Assembly: GCA_948579315.1 (NCBI GenBank)
Contig: CAPAOL010000063.1
Location: 1 to 10,435, forward strand
Source: an uncultured Phocaeicola sp.
GTDB lineage: Bacteria > Bacteroidota > Bacteroidia > Bacteroidales > Bacteroidaceae
Reading direction: 5' to 3'
DNA: 10,435 nucleotides
This document shows, piece after piece, positions 1-6,673 of the stretch; positions within the stretch are counted from its first letter, which is position 1; every line of letters starts with the position of its first letter. The notes beneath the pieces are model-generated. The model saw nothing but the letters and a program-made list of their open reading frames with translations, had not been told where the DNA came from and did not search any database. The translations under genes and the position numbers were made by a program.

Positions 1-47
1 TCTGCCTTACAAGCAGAGGGTCGGCGGTTCGAATCCGTCAACGCCCA
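1..47 (+). tRNA. tRNA-Val (anticodon TAC), 5'-truncated by window edge
   Basis: This is the 3' part of a tRNA gene. Bases 1-47 are identical to bases 116-162 of the complete tRNA-Val copy downstream. It contains the anticodon loop with TAC at 8-10, the variable loop, the T arm (GGTTCGAATCC) and the 3' acceptor strand AACGCCC with discriminator A at 47. The following bases are CCG, so the CCA end is not encoded. The 5' half lies outside the window. Confidence 0.93.
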
Positions 48-87
48 CCGAAGAAAGAAATTAAATATTGCACGAGAAAGCACTATC

Positions 88-162
88 GGGCGTTTAGCTC
101 AGCTGGTTCAGAGCATCTGCCTTACAAGCAGAGGGTCGGCGGTTCGAATCCGTCAACGCCCA
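88..162 (+). tRNA. tRNA-Val (anticodon TAC)
   Basis: Complete 75-nt tRNA decoding GUN valine codons, chiefly GUA. The acceptor strand GGGCGTT (88-94) pairs with AACGCCC (155-161), with discriminator A at 162. The D stem is GCTC/GAGC (96-99 and 111-114). The anticodon stem TCTGC/GCAGA encloses the loop CTTACAA with anticodon TAC at 123-125. The T stem is GGCGG/CCGTC around TTCGAAT. No CCA is encoded (CCG follows the discriminator), so it must be added enzymatically. It is the second of a tandem pair: 40 bp separate it from the end of the first copy, without an obvious promoter in between, so the two are probably cotranscribed and processed. Confidence 0.96.
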
Positions 163-172
163 CCGAAGAATG

Positions 173-208
173 AAGCCTTGCACACAATGATGCAAGGCTT
201 TTTTGTTT
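173..208 (+). terminator. Intrinsic terminator of the tRNA-Val operon
   Basis: A perfect 10-bp stem AAGCCTTGCA (173-182) / TGCAAGGCTT (191-200) encloses the 8-nt loop 183-190. It is followed directly by a T-rich run interrupted once by G. It lies 10 bp after the tRNA and before the response-regulator start, so it should end tRNA transcription and separate the two units. Confidence 0.9.
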
Positions 209-233
209 CAGTAAGTTTCCCTAGTTAAAATGT

Positions 234-884
234 ATGGGCATGAAAACATTGCTACTTATCGATAATCAGGATATTACCCGTGAAGGTATGAAAACGGTGG
301 CCGGTCGGATAGGAGGGTTCGCCGCAATAAAGGAAGCCGGCAGTCAGAGTGAATTAACCGGACTTCTTGTCGATAATCCCAATGCCGTTGCAGTGTTGGA
401 CTATACATTGTTTGATACTTCGGCTGAATATTTGCTTATATTGCAGGAACGGTTTAAGGAGGCACATTTTGTTCTGTTCAGCGATAATCTGAGTGAGGAT
501 TTCATCCGGCGTATGGTTTTTAGCGGAACTTCATTCAGCGTGGTGATGAAAGATGCGCCGATGATAGAGATAGAGGAAGGGCTGCGGAAGGCAAAACAGC
601 ATTTACAATACATGTGTACGCGTGCAGTCTGGCTGTTGCAGCATAAAGAAGACAAAAAAGATAAGTTAGTTTCACCGCTTACGGTCACGGAGCGTGAAAT
701 TCTGAAACTGATGACATTGGGCAAGACTACGAAAGAGATTGCGGCTGAGCGTTTCCTAAGTGTATATACGGTAATGACTCACCGCAAAAATATCTTTCGC
801 AAGCTGGAAGTGAACAATGTGCACGAAGCAACAAAATATGCCCTTCGTGCAGGGATTGTGGATGTGGTGGAATATTATATTTAG
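234..884 (+). CDS. NarL/LuxR-family response regulator (orphan)
   Basis: Predicted two-component transcription regulator of 216 residues. Residues 3-125 form a receiver domain: acidic-pocket D10 (followed by N11 instead of a second acid), phospho-acceptor D56 in [11 protein letters not shown]83 in the Ser/Thr switch position, and K106 in VMKDAP. Residues 147-212 form a LuxR/GerE helix-turn-helix beginning [12 protein letters not shown], with the recognition helix around [16 protein letters not shown]. No histidine kinase is adjacent, so partner and targets cannot be named. An ATG at 240 (M3) gives [11 protein letters not shown], which resembles other family starts and may be the true start. 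The stop overlaps the stop of mnmA on the other strand by 4 bp. No good -7 box is visible: TAAGTTTC at 212-219 is a weak match only. Confidence 0.9.
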
Positions 885-1945
885 GATAAAGTGATTTCAC
901 CGCTTCCCACACAGATTTCCGCATTCTTGTCATACAGCACACCGAACTGTCCGGGGGCTATACCCTGTAAGGGGACGTGGCTGTGGATTCGGAACAAGTT
1001 ATCTTCCCGTGTCAATATTCCTTTCATGAAAGTGTCTGTATGCCGGATCTTGAAAGAAACATCTGCGGAAGGTGCTCCCTTCCATAAGTCCTCTGTGATG
1101 AAATGAAAATCATGCAAGGCAAAGTCTGTCCCATATTGTTTGTCTGTATCATAACCGTGTGAGACATAAATGATATTCTCGTCTATATCTTTGCGGATAA
1201 CAAACCATGGTCCTCCACCTAGTCCCAATCCTTTGCGCTGTCCGATGGTGTGAAACCAATATCCTTTGTGAGTGCCAATCCGTTTTCCTGTTTCCATTTC
1301 AATGATATCCCCTTCTTTTTCACCCAAGAAACGGCGGAGGAACTCATTATAGTTGATTTTTCCTAGAAAGCAGATACCTTGACTGTCCTTGCGTTGTGCA
1401 CTGGGCAGTTTGGCAATGCGGGCGATATCCCTGACCTCATTCTTCATCAGACCTCCCAAAGGGAACATCAGTTTTGAAATTTGCAGATAATCTATTTGTG
1501 CCAGGAAATCTGTTTGGTCCTTGACGGGGTCTTGTGCGGTTCCCAGCCATATTTTCCCGTCTTTTTCAAGAATACTGGCGTAATGTCCGGTAGCTGTCTT
1601 GTCATATAAATGCCCTGCTTCCTGCTCAAAACATCCGAATTTGATGAGCTTGTTGCACATTACATCCGGGTTGGGAGTAAGACCGCGTTTCACTTTATCG
1701 ATGGCGTATGCCACTACATTATCCCAGTACTGTCGGTGCAGGTCAATGATATTCAGGCTCAGACCGTATTTGCGGGCGGTGGCGGTACATAGTTCAATGT
1801 CCTCTTCTGCCGTGCAGGTGAGATCTTCGTCACCGTCCATTCCGATTTTAATATAGAAAAGATCCGGTTTGTATCCTTGTTCGCAGAGGAGATGTACGAC
1901 AACCGCGCTGTCTACTCCTCCTGAAATTAATGCAGCTATGTTCAT
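881..1945 (-). CDS. mnmA: tRNA-specific 2-thiouridylase MnmA
   Basis: Cytoplasmic ATP-dependent enzyme that installs the 2-thio group on U34 of tRNA-Lys, -Glu and -Gln, taking sulfur relayed from a cysteine desulfurase. The 354-residue length is normal. Visible are the PP-loop SGGVDS (residues 8-13), the family segment KIGMDGDED near 33-41, NPDVMCNK with nucleophile C97, ATGHYA (118-123), KDQTDFL (142-148), and SQGICFLG with the second catalytic cysteine C192. [13 protein letters not shown] (232-244) and a C-terminal beta-barrel ending in GSGEITLS complete it. It starts 6 bp after the cysK stop and is probably cotranscribed with it. Bacteroidales often carry more than one MnmA-like gene, so it may be one of several paralogues (family knowledge, not visible here). 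Confidence 0.95.
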
Positions 1946-1951
1946 CTCATT

Positions 1952-2902
1952 TTATGATAATGGGTATTCTTCAAAAGCATAAAGCACGGTAGACAAATAT
2001 CGTTCCCCCGTATCGGGCAAGATTACTACAATTTGTTTTCCTTCATTTTCGGGGAGTTTGGCCAGTTCCAATGCGGCATAGGCAGCTGCTCCCGAAGATA
2101 TTCCGACCAATAACCCTTCCGTCAGAGAGAGTTCGCGTCCTGTGCGGATGGCGTCATCGTCTTTCACCCGGATTATCTTGTCTACTAATTTTTCATTGTA
2201 GGTATGAGGGATAAATCCGGCTCCGATACCTTGTATCTTGTGCAGTCCCGGATTTCCTCCCGAAAGGACGGGGGAGTTATCCGGCTCTACAGCTACAATC
2301 TGTATATGGGGATTCTGTTTTTTTAATCCTTCCGCTACTCCGCTTAAAGTGCCGCCTGTACCGACTCCGGCAACAAAGATGTCTACCTTTCCGTCCGTGT
2401 CGTTCCATATTTCCTGTGCAGTGGTACGTGCATGGGCGGCGGGATTCGCCGGGTTTTCGAATTGTCCCAGAATGACGGCTCCCGGAGTCCGGTCACGCAA
2501 TTCCTCCGCTTTTTCTATGGCTCCTTTCATTCCTTTTGCACCTTCGGTCAGTACCAATTGTGCTCCCATGGCTTTTAACAGGTTCTGGCGTTCCTCGCTC
2601 ATGGTTTCGGGCATGGTCAGTATGGCTTTGTAACCTTTCACGCTGGCAACCCATGCTAACCCTACGCCGGTGTTGCCGCTGGTTGGTTCAATGATAACCG
2701 CTCCGGGTTTCAAGATTCCTTTGGCTTCTGCATCCTCTATCATTGCCAGGGCTATACGGTCTTTTACACTTCCTCCGGGATTGAAGTATTCCAGTTTGGC
2801 AATTATTTGCGCTTTCGCATCGTGTTTTTTACTAAGGCGTGACAGTTCCAACAAGGGAGTTCCTCCGATGAGTTCGGTCAATTCTTTTTTTATTCTTGCC
2901 AT
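1952..2902 (-). CDS. cysK: Cysteine synthase A (O-acetylserine sulfhydrylase)
   Basis: PLP-dependent enzyme that converts O-acetyl-L-serine plus sulfide to L-cysteine and acetate in the cytoplasm. The 316-residue length fits CysK. NPGGSVKDR carries the PLP-binding lysine K47. TSGNTG (74-79) is the substrate loop and binds near the cofactor ring. GTGGT (181-185) binds the PLP phosphate. GISSGAA (267-273) is the C-terminal cofactor-contact motif, and PDTGERYLST (296-305) is typical of the family. First gene of the cysK-mnmA unit, with a good Bacteroides -7 box about 35 bp upstream and an 18-bp dyad just upstream of the expected -33 region, suggesting transcriptional control. CysM-type activity cannot be excluded, but the overall sequence is CysK-like. 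Confidence 0.95.
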   Translation of the reverse strand: MARIKKELTELIGGTPLLELSRLSKKHDAKAQIIAKLEYFNPGGSVKDRIALAMIEDAEAKGILKPGAVIIEPTSGNTGVGLAWVASVKGYKAILTMPETMSEERQNLLKAMGAQLVLTEGAKGMKGAIEKAEELRDRTPGAVILGQFENPANPAAHARTTAQEIWNDTDGKVDIFVAGVGTGGTLSGVAEGLKKQNPHIQIVAVEPDNSPVLSGGNPGLHKIQGIGAGFIPHTYNEKLVDKIIRVKDDDAIRTGRELSLTEGLLVGISSGAAAYAALELAKLPENEGKQIVVILPDTGERYLSTVLYAFEEYPLS

Positions 2903-2936
2903 AATCTTTTCATTTAGTGGGTTCTGATTTTATAAT

Positions 2937-2945
2937 GCAAAGATA
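2937..2945 (-). promoter_or_regulatory. Promoter -7 box for cysK-mnmA
   Basis: On the minus strand this reads TATCTTTGC, an exact match to the Bacteroides sigma-ABfr -7 consensus TAnnTTTG. It lies 34 bp from the cysK start, giving an expected leader of about 28 nt. The -33 TTTG element is poor: the region around 2964-2970 reads TATTTCC. A weak -33 next to the dyad at 2968-2985 would fit activator dependence (inference). Confidence 0.7.
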
Positions 2946-2967
2946 GGGGAAGATGTTCATGGCGGAA

Positions 2968-2985
2968 ATACCCTATTTAGGGTAT
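2968..2985. promoter_or_regulatory. 18-bp perfect dyad, candidate operator between divergent promoters
   Basis: ATACCCTATTTAGGGTAT is two perfect 8-bp inverted half-sites (ATACCCTA and TAGGGTAT) separated by TT. It sits between the divergent -7 boxes, at roughly -37 to -54 for cysK and -47 to -64 for the phosphoesterase unit. It has no T-run and is outside both expected transcripts, so a terminator is unlikely. Size and symmetry fit a dimeric regulator. The protein is unknown. Confidence 0.6.
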
Positions 2986-3016
2986 ATTTTATAGTGTTGT
3001 CTCCTGAATAATTCAC

Positions 3017-3025
3017 TATCTTTGT
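3017..3025 (+). promoter_or_regulatory. Promoter -7 box for the phosphoesterase unit
   Basis: TATCTTTGT matches the Bacteroides -7 consensus TAnnTTTG. A TTG at 2997-2999 lies 17 bp upstream and may serve as an imperfect -33 element. The expected start point is about 3031, leaving a leader of about 17 nt before the ATG at 3048. Confidence 0.7.
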
Positions 3026-3047
3026 CCGGAATTAACAAGTCTAATCT

Positions 3048-3986
3048 ATGATGATAACAAGAAATTTTATTGGGGTAGTAGTCCTTTGCTTGTGTGCATT
3101 GGCAGCTTGCACATCTTCAAAAGAGTCGAAAAAGACGCTGACTGTCCTTTCATGGAATGTATGGCATGGCGGTCATTCAAAAACTTATTCCGGAAAAGGG
3201 TGTGAGGGAACTATTGATATTCTGAAAAAAAGTGAGGCTGATGTGGTCTTGATGATTGAAACTTATGGAGCTGCCCCGATGGTAGCCGACTCATTGGGAT
3301 ATTCGTACAATCTCATTTCTGATAATCTTTCTATTTATAGCCGTTATCCCATTATTCGGAAATATGCTTTTGCCGACAGCATAAGTACCTTTAATTTTGG
3401 CGGAGTGATGATAGATGTGGATGGGAAACCTGTCCGTGTTTTTAATACTTGGTTGCATTATCTTCCTGATATGCGTTTGGCCCCGACGGATAAATCCAAG
3501 GAAGAAATATTGGCTTGGGAGATGGAGGGAACACGTGATGAGGAAATACATAAGATTTTGTCTGTTCTTCAACCCTTGTTGGCAGAGGCCGACAGTATTC
3601 CAATTATAATGGGCGGTGATTTTAACGTGCATTCTCATCTGGATTGGACGGAAGCTACCCGTAACCTGTATCTTCATGGTGGTGCAGTGGTGGATTGGCC
3701 TGTTTCCATTGCTATGGAAGAGGCGGGATTTAAAGATAGTTTCCGTGAGATGAACCCCAATCCGGTGGCCAATCTGGGAGTAACGTGGCTGACAGATGCG
3801 GATTCGTTGGAAACCGAGTGTCGTATGGACCGCATTGATTTTATTTATTATCAGGGAAAAACCATTCAGGCGATAGCATCTGAGTGTTATGACAATAGTT
3901 TGGGTAAAACTTTTACTTTTAAAGGAGAAGATTTTTTCTATCCTTCAGATCATGGTTTTGTCCTTTCGAAATTCGAACTTGATTAA
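3048..3986 (+). CDS. Endonuclease/exonuclease/phosphatase-family lipoprotein
   Basis: Predicted exported metal-dependent phosphodiesterase or phosphatase of the DNase I-like (EEP) fold, 312 residues. The N-terminus is a lipoprotein signal: a short charged start, a hydrophobic stretch 7-20 and the lipobox LAAC with lipidated C21. The next residues (TSSKESKK) lack the acid-rich signal often seen on surface-exposed Bacteroidetes lipoproteins, so periplasm-facing anchoring is more likely (inference). The catalytic set is complete: SWNVWHGG (N37), IETY (E71), NTWLHY (H137), GGDFNVHSH (D191, N193), DRIDFIYY (D261, D264) and PSDHGFV (D301, H302). The substrate is not predictable; nucleic acid, phospholipid and sugar-phosphate enzymes share this fold. 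The adjacent ATG at 3051 is an equally possible start. The next phosphoesterase begins 27 bp downstream, probably in the same operon. Confidence 0.88.
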   Translation: MMITRNFIGVVVLCLCALAACTSSKESKKTLTVLSWNVWHGGHSKTYSGKGCEGTIDILKKSEADVVLMIETYGAAPMVADSLGYSYNLISDNLSIYSRYPIIRKYAFADSISTFNFGGVMIDVDGKPVRVFNTWLHYLPDMRLAPTDKSKEEILAWEMEGTRDEEIHKILSVLQPLLAEADSIPIIMGGDFNVHSHLDWTEATRNLYLHGGAVVDWPVSIAMEEAGFKDSFREMNPNPVANLGVTWLTDADSLETECRMDRIDFIYYQGKTIQAIASECYDNSLGKTFTFKGEDFFYPSDHGFVLSKFELD

Positions 3987-4013
3987 AATAAGAGTTGATA
4001 AAAATAGATATTC

Positions 4014-6470
4014 ATGAAAAAGACCTTTTTATTATCGTGCCTGATGTTGGCCGCAATGCCGGTGATGGCTGCTTACACGGGCCATGTATATGTAGATAAA
4101 AACAAGAATGGCGTATTTGACCAAAGTGAAAAACCGCTGGCGGGCATCAAAGTATCCGATGGCTTGAATGTGGTTGAAACGGCTGCCGACGGTAGTTTTA
4201 CTTTACCCGGTCATGAGCGTGAACGTTTTATTTTCATTACCACTCCTTCGGGGTATAAAACATTTAACCGTCATTATCATAAAATAGAAAAGAAACAGTC
4301 CGGTTATGATTTCGGTTTGATCCCTTACAGTGGACGGATTCGTAAAAACGGCTCCCACAGGTATATTCATATTGCTGATACAGAGATATTTAATACGGAA
4401 AACCATGCAGACTGGGTGAATAATGTGCGTGACTATGCCAGGAATGAACAGGCGGCTTTTATCATTCATACCGGGGATATCTGCTATGAAAAAGGCTTGA
4501 AGGCTCATATCAAACTGATGAATACGGAAAATATGGACTGTCCTGTCTTTTATTGTATCGGAAATCATGATTTGGTAAAGGGGAAGTATGGCGAAGAACT
4601 TTTTGAAAGCATTTATGGGCCGGTATATTATTCTTTTGATGCAGGTAATGTGCACTATGTTGTTACGCCGATGCCCGGAGGAGACCATGCTCCAGGCTAT
4701 ACTTCCGATGACGTCTGTCGTTGGTTGAAGAACGACCTGGCTCATATCCGCCCCGGAACTCCTGTTGTTGTTTTCAATCATGATTTGCTGACATACGAAG
4801 ATACCTTTATTTTTAAGAGCAAGAATGCCGGAAGCATTAATCTGAATGAGTACAACTTGAAAGCATGGGTATATGGTCATTGGCATATTAACTATATGAA
4901 GAAACAGGGAGATGTTTACAGTGTTTGTACCTCTTCATTGGATAAAGGAGGCATAGATCATTCCACTACTGCTTTTCGTGTGATGCACGTAGATAGTAAA
5001 GGAGATTTCACTTCCGAGCTCCGTTATACCTATTTGGACAAGAATATCTGTATCGCTTCGCCTGCAGGAGTAATGGCTTCGGGTGTCCTTCCGGTGGCTG
5101 TCAATGTGTATTCTTCCGTGTCGCCGGTGAGAGAAGTGCTCTATACTTGTCTGGCCGACGGGAAACCTGTGCTGAAAAACAAGCGATTGCTGCAAAGTAC
5201 TGACTGGTCATGGAACGGGGAGCTTCCCTTGTCTCATAAATATGTGGGTAAGGAACTTACTTTGCGGGTAACAGCCCGTTTTAATAACGGAGAGATAGCT
5301 GAAGCAGAAAGTAATTTTATCTGCCGGACTGAAAAGGCCGTTCCTTTGTTTTCTGCTGACTGGGATAATCTGTCAGGCAATGCGAAACATTCCGCCCCCG
5401 TTTCCGCTCCATTGAATTTGCCTTTGCAGCTGGCATGGACTAACAATGTCGGAGCTAATCTTTATATGACTTCTCCACTGATACACAAGGGAAAAGTAAT
5501 TGTTGCCTCTGTGGATGAGGATCTGAAAGGTGCAGGCCATGTGTATGCTTTGAATGGGAAGGACGGTACAATTCTTTGGAGTTGTCCTGTTCGTAATTCT
5601 ATTAAAAACTCCATTGCGGTTGATAGTGACATCGTGTTTGCCCAGGATGCCCAAGGCTTTTTGTATGCCATTGATACCGAAACCGGTAAATTGTGTTGGG
5701 AAAAGCAATTGCCCGTAAATGGCTTGCCGGCCCTTATTGACGGACTGGTGGCCGGTGAAGGAGTGGTCTATGCGGGAACCGGAAAGGGGCTTTGTGCTTT
5801 TGAAGCCCGAACGGGCAAACAACTTTGGAAAAATGAAGGCTGGGGACAAGGAGAAGGGACTACGAGCACGCTGACTTTGGGTAACAACCTGCTGGTTGCC
5901 GGTGCACAATGGAATGCCCTTTACGGCAATGATGCCAAAACAGGTGAGAAACTTTGGGCGGTCAGCGATAACGGCTTGCGTAATCGGGGAGCATCTCCTG
6001 CCATGCATGGTGCCTTGTTGTATCTGATCTCAGATAAGTCTTTCTTTATATTAGAGGCTGCTACCGGAAAAGTAATAGTCCGTAAACCATTACCTTATAA
6101 TGTGGACGTTACTTCTACTCCTTTACTCACTGACAAGGAGATTATCTTTGGTTCTGCACAGAAAGGGCTGATAGCCTTGGATAGTGAGACATTGGAAGAA
6201 AAATGGACTTGTCCTGTGGGGGATGCTTTGGTTTATACCTGTCCTTATAGCCGTCAGCCTTCCGCTACGATTGAAACCAGTGCGGTATGGGCGGGAGATA
6301 TTGTTTATGTAGCCGCTTCGGACGGTACGGTATACGGAATTAATAAAGAGGATGGCAAGGTGGTATGGAAACATGCTACAGGAGCTCCTATGTTCGGGTC
6401 GGTAGCCCTGTCGGGTAATGCATTGGTGGTTTCGGACTTTGGTGGAAATGTTTATTTGTTCTGTAAGTAG
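4014..6470 (+). CDS. Exported calcineurin-like phosphoesterase fused to a PQQ-type beta-propeller
   Basis: 818-residue multidomain protein. Residues 1-20 are a Sec signal peptide (KK, hydrophobic core, AMPVMAA). Residues 22-103 form a SdrD/carboxypeptidase-regulatory-like beta domain (GHVYVDKNKNGVFD, then DGSFTLP). Residues 115-340 form a metallophosphoesterase core: ADTE (D122, E124), HTGD (D155), GNHD (N184, H185), FNHD (H256) and GHWH (H289, H291). The first motif has Glu where calcineurin-like enzymes usually have His (DxH). Residues 344-440 look like an Ig-like domain. Residues 442-818 form a propeller with seven recognisable blade motifs of the type YAIDTETGKLCW, starting near 511, 551, 595, 637, 678, 720 and 774. 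Substrate is unknown. Bacteroides are not known to make PQQ, so the propeller more likely binds protein or glycan than the cofactor (inference). It follows the EEP lipoprotein by 27 bp. Confidence 0.88.
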   Translation: MKKTFLLSCLMLAAMPVMAAYTGHVYVDKNKNGVFDQSEKPLAGIKVSDGLNVVETAADGSFTLPGHERERFIFITTPSGYKTFNRHYHKIEKKQSGYDFGLIPYSGRIRKNGSHRYIHIADTEIFNTENHADWVNNVRDYARNEQAAFIIHTGDICYEKGLKAHIKLMNTENMDCPVFYCIGNHDLVKGKYGEELFESIYGPVYYSFDAGNVHYVVTPMPGGDHAPGYTSDDVCRWLKNDLAHIRPGTPVVVFNHDLLTYEDTFIFKSKNAGSINLNEYNLKAWVYGHWHINYMKKQGDVYSVCTSSLDKGGIDHSTTAFRVMHVDSKGDFTSELRYTYLDKNICIASPAGVMASGVLPVAVNVYSSVSPVREVLYTCLADGKPVLKNKRLLQSTDWSWNGELPLSHKYVGKELTLRVTARFNNGEIAEAESNFICRTEKAVPLFSADWDNLSGNAKHSAPVSAPLNLPLQLAWTNNVGANLYMTSPLIHKGKVIVASVDEDLKGAGHVYALNGKDGTILWSCPVRNSIKNSIAVDSDIVFAQDAQGFLYAIDTETGKLCWEKQLPVNGLPALIDGLVAGEGVVYAGTGKGLCAFEARTGKQLWKNEGWGQGEGTTSTLTLGNNLLVAGAQWNALYGNDAKTGEKLWAVSDNGLRNRGASPAMHGALLYLISDKSFFILEAATGKVIVRKPLPYNVDVTSTPLLTDKEIIFGSAQKGLIALDSETLEEKWTCPVGDALVYTCPYSRQPSATIETSAVWAGDIVYVAASDGTVYGINKEDGKVVWKHATGAPMFGSVALSGNALVVSDFGGNVYLFCK

Positions 6471-6581
6471 AGTTACGTAGATTACGATATGATATGGGCG
6501 GTAAGTGTGAAGCATCTTCTTTCTTATGATGGAACTATTCAATGGATCAAACAGGAACTATCTAGTTAAATAACCATAAAG

Positions 6582-6607
6582 TCTGCCCGGAAATACTTTC
6601 GGGCAGA
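6582..6607. other. Intergenic hairpin, possible end of the phosphoesterase transcript
   Basis: A perfect 8-bp GC-rich stem TCTGCCCG (6582-6589) / CGGGCAGA (6600-6607) with a 10-nt loop, 112 bp after the propeller-phosphatase stop and just before the helicase promoter. No T-run follows on either strand, so it is not a classical intrinsic terminator. It could be a processed 3' end or a weak terminator. The rest of 6471-6673, apart from the promoter and leader, shows only a 26-codon ATG frame (6489-6569) with no recognisable product. Confidence 0.45.
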
Positions 6608-6617
6608 ATCATTACTG

Positions 6618-6626
6618 TACCTTTGT
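6618..6626 (+). promoter_or_regulatory. Promoter -7 box for the DEAD-box helicase
   Basis: TACCTTTGT matches TAnnTTTG. No clear TTTG is present at the -33 distance; TTTC at 6597-6600, inside the hairpin arm, is the closest. The predicted start near 6632 leaves a leader of about 40 nt. Confidence 0.65.
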
Positions 6627-6644
6627 TCCCATAAAATAGATACA

Positions 6645-6656
6645 GGCCGTGAGGCC
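6645..6656 (+). promoter_or_regulatory. Small GNRA-tetraloop hairpin in helicase leader
   Basis: GGCC-GTGA-GGCC forms a 4-bp all-GC stem closed by a GUGA loop, which is a GNRA tetraloop. It lies inside the predicted 5' leader, 17 nt before the ATG at 6674. It may affect mRNA stability or translation, or offer a helicase-sensitive structure. No function is shown. Confidence 0.4.
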
Positions 6657-6673
6657 CAATTTAATTATTTCAC

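Noticed and set aside
1..165. tRNA 3' repeat as an integration (attL/attR) site
   Set aside because: The repeat is explained by two full tandem tRNA-Val genes, and no integrase or element follows.
212..219. -7 box TAAGTTTC for the response regulator
   Set aside because: It lacks the final G of TAnnTTTG, and no -33 element is visible because the upstream bases are the terminator stem.
6489..6569. 26-codon plus-strand frame after the propeller-phosphatase gene
   Set aside because: It starts at ATG 6489 and ends TAA 6567-6569 but has no similarity, ribosome-binding signal or conserved feature I can point to.
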